Part shown: positions 58,286 through 64,000 of the stretch, piece by piece
Layout: each line of letters opens with the position of its first letter
Numbering within the stretch: the first letter of the stretch is position 1
From: Actinomadura citrea
GTDB lineage: Bacteria > Actinomycetota > Actinomycetes > Streptosporangiales > Streptosporangiaceae
Assembly: GCF_013409045.1 (NCBI RefSeq)
Contig: NZ_JACCBT010000001.1
Span: 7,418,669 to 7,482,668, forward strand
DNA length: 64,000 nucleotides
Reading direction: 5' to 3'
Translations under genes and position numbers: made by a program
The notes under the pieces: model-generated
What the model saw: the letters and a program-made list of their open reading frames with translations, nothing else
What the model was told of the DNA's origin: nothing
Database searches by the model: none

Positions 58286-59158
58286 ATGCGCGTCGGGATC
58301 GTCACGCCGGTGGTGGCGCAGCCGCCCGGCCATGCCGCCTGGGAGCGCGACGCGGGCATCGAGGAGATCGCCCTGATCGCCGGGACCGCAGACCGGCTCG
58401 GCTACCACCACGTGACGTGCAGCGAGCACGTCGCCGTCCCGGCCGGGGCGGCCGAGCAGCGCGGCGGCGTCTACTGGGACCCGCTCGCGACCTTCGGCCA
58501 CCTCGCCGCCCGCACGTCCCGGATCCGGCTCGCCACGCAGGTGCTCGTGCTCGGCTACCACCACCCGCTCGCCATCGCCAAGCGCTACGGCACGCTCGAC
58601 CGGGTCAGCGGCGGGCGGCTCACGCTCGGCCTCGGCGTCGGCAGCCTGGAGGAGGAGTTCGGCCTGCTCGGAGCACCGTTCGCCGGCCGCGGCGCCCGCG
58701 CCGACGACGCACTGGCCGCGCTCCGCGCGTCCCTGTCGCGGCGCACGCCCGAGTACCGCGGCGAGCACTACGCCTACTCCGGTCTGGTCGTGGAGCCGCA
58801 CGCCGTCCAGGACCGCGTCCCGCTGTGGATCGGCGGCCGCTCGGGCCGCTCGCTGCGCCGCGCGCTGGACGCCGACGGCTGGGTCCCGTTCGGCCTGCCG
58901 CTGCGCACGCTCGCGGAGATGCTCGCGGACGCCGACGTGCCGCCCGGCTTCGACGTGGTCCTCGCACCGTCGCGCCCGCTGGACCCGATCGGCGCACCGG
59001 AGGCGTCCGGGACGGCGCTCGCCCGGCTGCGCGAGGCGGGCGCCACGATCGCCGGCGTCCGGATGGAGTCGGATTCGGCACCGCACTACTGCGAGCAGCT
59101 CGCCGCCCTGCGCGGGCTGGCCGCCGACTACGGCCTGGCCTTCGGGGAGGAGGCGTGA
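58286..59158 (+). CDS. LLM-class F420-dependent oxidoreductase
   Basis: A 290-aa luciferase-like enzyme. MRVGIVTPVVAQPPGHAAWE starts it; RIRLATQVLVLGYHHPLAIA and SGGRLTLGLGVGSLEEEFGL are the family motifs, and VPLWIGGRSGRSLRRALDAD closes the barrel. GAGGGGAG precedes the ATG. The stop overlaps the SnoaL gene (GTGA), the same pairing as at 46.6-47.9 kb. Probably an F420-dependent steroid reductase or dehydrogenase. Confidence 0.86.
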   Translation: MRVGIVTPVVAQPPGHAAWERDAGIEEIALIAGTADRLGYHHVTCSEHVAVPAGAAEQRGGVYWDPLATFGHLAARTSRIRLATQVLVLGYHHPLAIAKRYGTLDRVSGGRLTLGLGVGSLEEEFGLLGAPFAGRGARADDALAALRASLSRRTPEYRGEHYAYSGLVVEPHAVQDRVPLWIGGRSGRSLRRALDADGWVPFGLPLRTLAEMLADADVPPGFDVVLAPSRPLDPIGAPEASGTALARLREAGATIAGVRMESDSAPHYCEQLAALRGLAADYGLAFGEEA

Positions 59159-59649
59159 GCGTCGAGGCCCGCCTGGCCGCCCTCGAAGAGCGGCTGCGTG
59201 CCCTGGAGGACGAGCGGGAGATCACCCGGCTGATCCTCTCCTACGGCCCGCTGGTCGACGCCGGCTGCGCGGCCGAGGTCGCCGGGCTCTGGGAGCCGGA
59301 CGGCGTCTACGACGTGGACGAGCTGATGATGACCGGGCACCCGGAGATCGAGGCGATGGTCCGCTCGGCGAACCACCAGCGGTGGATCTCCGGCGGCTGC
59401 GCGCACGTCGTCGGCCCGCCGCACGTCGCGGTCTCCGGCGACGAGGCCACCGCCGTCGGCTACACCCTCATGATCGTCAAGCGGCCGGACGGCTTCGTGC
59501 TGCGCCGTGCCACCGCCAACCACTGGCGGCTGCGCCGCACCCCGTCCGGCTGGCGCGCCGTGACCCGCACCAACCGCGTCCTCGACGGCCGCGAGGAGTC
59601 GCCCGACCTGCTCGCCTCCCACTTCCCGGACGCCGTCCGGCACCGCTGA
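59155..59649 (+). CDS. SnoaL-like (NTF2-fold) protein
   Basis: A 164-aa protein. An N-terminal helix (ARLAALEERLRALEDEREI) leads into ITRLILSYGPLVDAGCAAEV, ELWEPDGVYDVDELMMTGH-like and RATANHWRLRRTPSGWRAVT of the SnoaL_4 type. Context again pairs it with an LLM reductase. A steroid isomerase or dehydratase function is possible but unproven. Confidence 0.82.
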   Translation: MSVEARLAALEERLRALEDEREITRLILSYGPLVDAGCAAEVAGLWEPDGVYDVDELMMTGHPEIEAMVRSANHQRWISGGCAHVVGPPHVAVSGDEATAVGYTLMIVKRPDGFVLRRATANHWRLRRTPSGWRAVTRTNRVLDGREESPDLLASHFPDAVRHR

Positions 59650-59664
59650 GGGGGTCGCGGCGGC

Positions 59665-60465
59665 TCAGGGGGTGACGCCCATGGTGGCGAGGACCCCGCC
59701 GGCCAGCTCCCCGTCGCCCTCGGTGCGGACGGCGACGTCGCCCGCCGCGCAGCGGCCGGCGGCAAGCCGGACGTAGGTCTCCCAGTCCATGGCGATCCTC
59801 GCCGCCGGGGACGCCGGGACGTCCGACCACGTGCCGCGACCGTCGTCGCCGACGGTCACGGCGACCTCGAAGTCGGGCGGGCCGGAGATCGTGAGGGCGG
59901 CGCTCCGGCCGGGCTCGCCCTTCGCGGCGCGGGCCACGATGCGGGGCAGGGAGCGGCTCAGCAGCTCCCAGAAGCACTGCGCCGCCGGGCCGTCGAGGTT
60001 GCCGGGGCGGCCGACCGCGCGGCGGATGTCCTGCTCGTGGGTCCAGCAGTCCATGGCGCGGAACTTCATGAACCGCGTGTAGGGGCCCTCCCTGCCGTCC
60101 GGGCACATCAGGACGCGGTCGGGGTCCTCGCCGGCCACCTGCACCAGGCGGCGTTCGAGCGCGTCCGCCAGCTCCGCCACGACCTGCGGGCCGGGGACGG
60201 GCCGCCGCGCGTGCACCGCGATCTCGGTGTACCGGGCGAAGTCGTTGCGGAGGTGGTCGAACTCGGGCAGCTCGACGGGCGGGGCGGGGTCGCCGAGCAG
60301 GTCGCGCTCCACACCGGCGAGGTGGGAGAACTGGTCCTTGACCGTCCAGCCGGGGCACTCGGTCGGCCGGTCCCAGTCGTCGTCGCGCAACGTCTCGGCG
60401 AGCGCGAGCGTCGAGCGGATCGTCTGCTCGTACGCGGCGGTGTTGGCGCGCATCTGCTCGTTCAT
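59665..60465 (-). CDS. Mycothiol-dependent maleylpyruvate isomerase/DinB-like protein
   Basis: A 266-aa protein of the MDMPI N-terminal/DinB-fold family. DWDRPTECPGWTVKDQFSHLAGVE has the conserved CPGWTVKD and His; MDCWTHEQDIRRAVG gives the other two metal His. The C-terminal part is an SCP2-like domain. Such proteins use mycothiol in detoxification. GGAGGGG lies before the ATG. It is convergent with the steroid reductase pair and marks the end of the cluster. Confidence 0.82.
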   Translation of the reverse strand: MNEQMRANTAAYEQTIRSTLALAETLRDDDWDRPTECPGWTVKDQFSHLAGVERDLLGDPAPPVELPEFDHLRNDFARYTEIAVHARRPVPGPQVVAELADALERRLVQVAGEDPDRVLMCPDGREGPYTRFMKFRAMDCWTHEQDIRRAVGRPGNLDGPAAQCFWELLSRSLPRIVARAAKGEPGRSAALTISGPPDFEVAVTVGDDGRGTWSDVPASPAARIAMDWETYVRLAAGRCAAGDVAVRTEGDGELAGGVLATMGVTP

Positions 60466-60500
60466 GTGAGCCCCTCCGGTCGGCGTCACGAAGCTTACGG

Positions 60501-60533
60501 CCCGTCCCGGCCGAGGGGCCTGGCCGGGACGGG
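60501..60533 (-). terminator. 12-bp perfect hairpin after the SGNH esterase
   Basis: CCCGTCCCGGCC and GGCCGGGACGGG pair around a 9-nt loop, 13 bp downstream of the stop at 60546. Confidence 0.62.
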
Positions 60534-60545
60534 TCATCAGCGGGC

Positions 60546-61469
60546 TCAGGCGCCGAGGACGCCGCCGAGGACGGCGGCGTAGGCGGCCTCGCCCTGCGCG
60601 TTCGGGTGGAGGGGGGCGGCGGCGTGGACGGGGACGTAGCCCTCGACCCAGCGCCTGGACGACGACTGGCAGGCGTCATGTCCCGCGCTGGGCGTGACCA
60701 GGTCGACGTAGGTCCCGCCGTGCGCGGTCGTCTGCTGACGGATCACGTCGTTCATGGCGTTCACGGAGCCCTGCAGGAAGTTGGCGTCCGTGGGGAGCAC
60801 GGGTTGCACGGGCCAGCAGCCGTTCTGCTTGATGTAGAGGCCGTAGCCGGTGACGACGATCCGGGCCTTCGGGGAGCGGGCGCGGATGCCGTCCAGGACG
60901 GCGGACAGCTTCGGGCCGAAGTCGCGGGTGCGCTGGGCCACCTGCTCCTCGAACTCGCCCTTGCACGGGGTGGCGGTGGGGTCGAGGGTGGCGCAGTCCT
61001 GGGCGATGCCGACGAGGCCGACGTCGTTGCCGCCGATGGTGAGGGTCACCAGCGCGGTGGACGCGGTGAGCGCGTCGAGCTGCGGCGGGACGGTCCCCGT
61101 GTCGACACCGCCGACGCTGGTGCTCTGCGACTGGGTCATGTGGGTGGTCTTGGCGCCGCTGCAGGTGACGTCCCGGAGCGCGGCGCCGAGCCGGGACGCC
61201 AGCTCGTGCGCGTAGTTGTGGGTGGAGCGCCCGCAGCCGATCGGGCCGGTGATGTCCGGGATGAGCGGGCCGGACGCCATCGAGTCGCCGAGCGCGACGT
61301 ACTCCTGCGCGGCCGCCGCCGCGGGCACCGCCGTCCCGCCGAGGGCCGCCCCCGCCAGGACGATCGCGCCGACGGCGCCCCTGACGACCCGGCCCCTGCC
61401 GCGCCGGCGTGCGGCGACTCGCGTGACGACCCGGCCGGTGGACGGGCGGCCGTTGAACAGACGCTTCAT
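60546..61469 (-). CDS. Secreted SGNH/GDSL esterase
   Basis: A 307-aa exported hydrolase. The signal peptide has a long basic N-region (RVAARRRGRGRVVRG) and a hydrophobic core ending AVPAAAAA. EYVALGDSMASGP is block I with Ser, TIGGNDVGLV block III with Asn, and HPNAQGEAAYA block V with His. Six Cys fit disulfides seen in Streptomyces-type SGNH lipases. It acts on extracellular esters. It diverges from the PucR-type gene. Confidence 0.87.
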   Translation of the reverse strand: MKRLFNGRPSTGRVVTRVAARRRGRGRVVRGAVGAIVLAGAALGGTAVPAAAAAQEYVALGDSMASGPLIPDITGPIGCGRSTHNYAHELASRLGAALRDVTCSGAKTTHMTQSQSTSVGGVDTGTVPPQLDALTASTALVTLTIGGNDVGLVGIAQDCATLDPTATPCKGEFEEQVAQRTRDFGPKLSAVLDGIRARSPKARIVVTGYGLYIKQNGCWPVQPVLPTDANFLQGSVNAMNDVIRQQTTAHGGTYVDLVTPSAGHDACQSSSRRWVEGYVPVHAAAPLHPNAQGEAAYAAVLGGVLGA

Positions 61470-61508
61470 GAGCTGACTCCCGGCGTCATGGACGATGTCG
61501 CCGTGATC

Positions 61509-61542
61509 GTCCAGAATCTGGACACGCCGTTCAATTGGCGTG
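61509..61542. promoter_or_regulatory. Two adjacent palindromes between SGNH and PucR genes
   Basis: GTCCAGAATCTGGAC (61509-61523) is a perfect 7-1-7 palindrome. CACGCC-N8-GGCGTG (61523-61542) follows directly. They occupy the middle of a 98-bp divergent gap and look like operator sites, perhaps for the PucR-type regulator. Confidence 0.5.
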
Positions 61543-61567
61543 GGGACAGACTCTTCCGGGAGCCGTT

Positions 61568-62764
61568 GTGACGCGGGACAAGACGCCGGCGCTGCGGGTG
61601 GCGGGCCGGCCGATGGCGGCCCATCTGCGGGTCCGCGCGCCGCTGCTGACCCGCCGGGTCGTGGCGCGGCTGCTCGCCGAGCTGCCCGTCTACGCCGAAC
61701 TGCCGCAGGAGGAGGTCGCCGGGGACATCGCCGGGATCGTCCAGCACAGCCTGCGGCAGTTCGCGGACGTCCTGGAGCGGCGCCGGCCGGCCCGCGCGGC
61801 CGACTTCGCCCGGCAGCGCGACTCGGCGGCGCTACGGGCCGAGGAGGGCGTGCCGCTGGACGCGATCCTCGCCGCCTACCAGATCGGGGCGGCCATGGCC
61901 TGGGAGGAGCTGACCACCGGGGCCGAGCCCGCCGACCTGCCCGCCTTCCAGGAGGCGCTCGGCTACTTCCTCGACTTCCAGCGGCTGCTGACCTCGGCCG
62001 TCAGCGCCGCCTACCTGGAGGTGCGGCAGATCCTCGACAGCCAGGAGCACGGCGGCCGGCACGCCCTGATGACCGCGCTGCTGGCAGGGGACACCGCGGG
62101 GCACCGCCCGGCGCCCCGGTACGCCGTCCTGGCGCTGGCGTTCGGCCCGCATCCGGACGAGGCCGGCTCGGGCCAGCGGGCCCGGATCGCCGCCCGCCGC
62201 AAGATCCGCCGCGTCCGGACCGCCCTGGACGCCGTCGCCGACGAGCCCGCCCTCACCGCCCTGGACGCATCGGGAGGGACGGCTCTACTGCCCTTCTCCT
62301 CCGGCTGGGAGGCCCTGCACGACCTGGTCGCGGGCGCGGCGAAGGCGGCCGACATCGAGGTGACGGCCGCCGCGGAGATCATCGGCCCGGCGGGCGTGCC
62401 GGGCGCCGTCGCCCAGACCGCCGAGATCATGGATCTGGTGCGCCGGGCGGGCCGCCCGCCCGGCCTGTACCGGCTCGCCGACGTCCTGCTGGACTACCAG
62501 CTGAGCCGCCCGAGCGGCGCGCTCGCCGCGCTCGCCGCCCTGCTGGCGCCGCTCGACCGCAGGCCGGATCTGCTGAGCACCCTGGAGCGCTACCTGGCGT
62601 TCGACCTGGACCGCCGCGCGACCGGTGCGGCCCTGCACGTCCACCCGAACACGGTCGCCTATCGCATCCGCCGCATCAGCGCCCTCACCGGACTGGACCC
62701 GGGCCGCCCCGGCGACCTCCAGCTGCTGAACGCCGCCCTGGTGGCCCGCCGCTCCCTGCACTGA
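61568..62764 (+). CDS. PucR/CdaR-type transcriptional regulator
   Basis: A 398-aa regulator. The C-terminal helix-turn-helix is in ALHVHPNTVAYRIRRISALT, preceded by LLSTLERYLAFDLDRRATGA. The N-terminal half has an RsbR/GGDEF-like sensor region (EEVAGDIAGIVQHSLRQFAD). GTG 61568 has GGGAG upstream. It diverges from the SGNH esterase, which is its likely target. Confidence 0.83.
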   Translation: MTRDKTPALRVAGRPMAAHLRVRAPLLTRRVVARLLAELPVYAELPQEEVAGDIAGIVQHSLRQFADVLERRRPARAADFARQRDSAALRAEEGVPLDAILAAYQIGAAMAWEELTTGAEPADLPAFQEALGYFLDFQRLLTSAVSAAYLEVRQILDSQEHGGRHALMTALLAGDTAGHRPAPRYAVLALAFGPHPDEAGSGQRARIAARRKIRRVRTALDAVADEPALTALDASGGTALLPFSSGWEALHDLVAGAAKAADIEVTAAAEIIGPAGVPGAVAQTAEIMDLVRRAGRPPGLYRLADVLLDYQLSRPSGALAALAALLAPLDRRPDLLSTLERYLAFDLDRRATGAALHVHPNTVAYRIRRISALTGLDPGRPGDLQLLNAALVARRSLH

Positions 62765-62806
62765 TCCCATCCGGCCGGATCCCCGGGAGACCGGGGACGG
62801 GCGGGG

Positions 62807-62992
62807 TCAGGCGTGTTCGGTGCGGAGGTGGTGCTTGAGCGTGGCCAGTTCGAGGTGCGGCGCGTGGCAGTGGTCGCAGGCCCAGACTCCGCTGGGAATG
62901 GAGACGCCGCGCGCCGTCGCGTCCTCGCGCGCGCACAGCAGGTTGTAGGACTGGACGAGGCGTCGCCACGTCCGCCGGACCGCCGATGACAT
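62807..62992 (-). CDS. 61-aa protein with a zinc-finger-like CxxC...HxxxxH motif
   Basis: ATG 62992 follows GGAGGGGGAG. The C-terminus WACDHCHAPHLELATLKHHL then RTEHA gives Cys-x2-Cys and paired His as in a C2H2 finger, which is unusual in bacteria. The N-terminus is basic (VRRTWRRLVQSYNLLCARED). It may bind nucleic acid. TTGACA and TATGCT occur upstream but are too close together for a standard promoter. Confidence 0.62.
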   Translation of the reverse strand: MSSAVRRTWRRLVQSYNLLCAREDATARGVSIPSGVWACDHCHAPHLELATLKHHLRTEHA

Positions 62993-63075
62993 TCCCGCTC
63001 CCCCTCCGAGCCCGGTTTCCAACCTTCTTGGGCTCAGCATAGGGTAACGGGAATGTCAAGGCGAAACGCCGGACA

Positions 63076-63939
63076 TCACTGCCCGATCTTCACACCCGGC
63101 TCACCGTACCGGTACTCCAGGGGCCGGACTCCCCGGCCGCCGGGCATGTTGGCGCCCCGGCGGATCATGCCCGTGGGCAGGATCGTCCGTCCGAAGCTGT
63201 TCACGAACATCATCGCGGCCGCCGCGTACAGGGCGACCACCGCCGCCGCGACGAACAGCCAGCCGCCGACGTCCAGCGGCCAGGTCGAGCCGGCCCAGAA
63301 TCCGGCGGCCGTGAAGCCCGCGCCGACGGCCAGGCAGCCCCACACCAGGGCCGTCATCAGATTCTCACCGAGCGCGGCGAGCGCGCCCAGGCCGGTGATC
63401 ACCGCGAGTGGAATGAACCAGAACGCGAAGCCCTGGAAGGAGGTACCGAGGACCGGCGCCAGCGCCACGGGCGCGGCGCCGATGCTCACCAGCAGGAACA
63501 GCAGGCCCCAGCCGATGAAGAACGCGCCCCACATGCCGTGCATCGCGGTGGCCACGCCGTCGCGCGCCCGGTAGCCCCACATGCCGGCCAGCAGCTGCGC
63601 GACGCCGCCGAAGGTCAGCACGAACGGCCACAGGATGAGCGGGGTGCCGGCGCCGCCGTACCAGCCGGCCTGCCACGCGCCCACCATCATGGCCGCCGCG
63701 GCGAGCCCGAACAGCCCGAGGATCGACGGCGCCGCGATGGGCTGCAGGAAGACGCGGGTGCGGTCCTCCCAGAGCGCGTGTTCGCCGGCCTGGTCCGCGC
63801 CCCGCGGGGGCGCCATCGCCGCGCCGTGCGCCGGCGCGGCCGCGCCGTGCGCCGGCGTCTCCATGCCCTCCGCGGGCATCGCCGATCCCGTGTGCTCGCC
63901 GGGCATCGGCGCGGATTGGTGCTCTCTACGCCTTGCCAT
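63076..63939 (-). CDS. GPR1/FUN34/YaaH-type acetate transporter-like membrane protein
   Basis: A 287-aa protein. The first 60 residues are polar and His/Ala/Pro-rich (TPAHGAAAPAHGAAMAPPRG). Six membrane helices follow, opening with PIAAPSILGLFGLAAAAMMV, a degenerate NPAPLGL-type motif, and including FVLTFGGVAQLLAGMWGYRA and GAFFIGWGLLFLLVSIG. It may move acetate or related acids. AGAGGGGGAT precedes the ATG. The downstream part of the window end shows no further gene. Confidence 0.78.
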   Translation of the reverse strand: MARRREHQSAPMPGEHTGSAMPAEGMETPAHGAAAPAHGAAMAPPRGADQAGEHALWEDRTRVFLQPIAAPSILGLFGLAAAAMMVGAWQAGWYGGAGTPLILWPFVLTFGGVAQLLAGMWGYRARDGVATAMHGMWGAFFIGWGLLFLLVSIGAAPVALAPVLGTSFQGFAFWFIPLAVITGLGALAALGENLMTALVWGCLAVGAGFTAAGFWAGSTWPLDVGGWLFVAAAVVALYAAAAMMFVNSFGRTILPTGMIRRGANMPGGRGVRPLEYRYGEPGVKIGQ

Positions 63940-64000
63940 GAGATCCCCCTCTGAATCGGAGAGCTGTAAGCCCCTCCTAACCGTGTTCAAGCAGGTCAAA

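Noticed and set aside
1..64000. tRNA, rRNA, CRISPR arrays, prophage or antiphage systems
   Set aside because: No cloverleaf-like tRNA sequence, repeat-spacer array, integrase or phage gene was seen by reading; a covariance-model search was not possible here.

Overview
The window is high-GC actinobacterial DNA with short or overlapping gene junctions, many GTG starts, F420-dependent and mycothiol-type enzymes and a KstR-like regulator. It looks like a filamentous actinomycete (Thermomonosporaceae-like, for example Actinomadura); that placement is an impression from gene content and composition, not a database result. Its core, about 4.6-59.6 kb, is a steroid catabolism cluster. No tRNA, rRNA or CRISPR array was seen.

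Layout. 1-4.4 kb holds unrelated genes: a proline-rich small ORF, a secreted amidohydrolase/M19-like enzyme, a streptomycin-6-kinase-type phosphotransferase behind a hairpin that buries its ribosome binding site, a glycolipid-binding-like protein and a secreted HNH nuclease. 4.6-14.1 kb is one leftward operon: old-yellow-enzyme reductase, acyl-CoA synthetase, then the ChsE2-ChsH2-ChsE1-ChsH1-Ltp2 set that removes the last three side-chain carbons, a hydratase and an SDR. 14.2-20.6 kb is a leftward operon with an SDR and a branched-chain-amino-acid-type ABC importer (binding lipoprotein, fused LivH-LivM permease, LivG, LivF) plus a small membrane protein; a CoA ligase diverges at 20.8 kb. 22.5-28.1 kb is a block of genes unrelated to steroids. 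28.2-41.6 kb holds thioesterase, double acyl-CoA dehydrogenase (FadE34/ChsE3-like), FadA5-like thiolase, ChsB1-like SDR, 3-alpha-hydroxysteroid dehydrogenase, another SDR, a KstR-like TetR regulator, a KstD-like flavoprotein, a secreted lipase, HsaA and KshA. A TnpB transposon at 41.7-43.0 kb has destroyed an SDR gene. 43.1-59.6 kb holds an SDR, an alpha/beta hydrolase, a FadD17-like ligase, two F420-reductase/SnoaL pairs, a delta4-(5-alpha)-KSTD candidate, HsaC, a second HsaA-like enzyme, KshB, KstD, HsaD, HsaB and an IclR regulator. The right end is general: DinB/MDMPI-like protein, SGNH esterase, PucR-type regulator, zinc-finger peptide and a GPR1/FUN34/YaaH-type membrane protein.

How it works together. 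KstD and KshAB open ring B, HsaAB hydroxylate the resulting phenol, HsaC cleaves ring A and HsaD hydrolyses the product. FadD, FadE, hydratase, SDR, thiolase and Ltp2 enzymes shorten the side chain. The 3-alpha-HSD and FadE34-like enzyme suggest bile acids as one substrate (inference). Lower-pathway genes (HsaEFG, HIP degradation), a Mce4 importer and CYP125 are not in the window.

The most striking observation is regulatory. A 15-bp palindrome, TCCCG(A/C)T(G/C)A(G/C)CGGGA with variants, lies in nearly every steroid promoter region, and its centre is 37-39 bp from the first base of a plausible -10 hexamer in nine or ten promoters. This fixed geometry, next to poor -35 boxes, looks like the site of one cluster-wide activator. 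Three gene fossils (the first 26 codons of a CoA ligase and two SDR C-terminal pieces), two 26-30 aa ORFs with their own terminator and the TnpB insertion show that the cluster has been remodelled.
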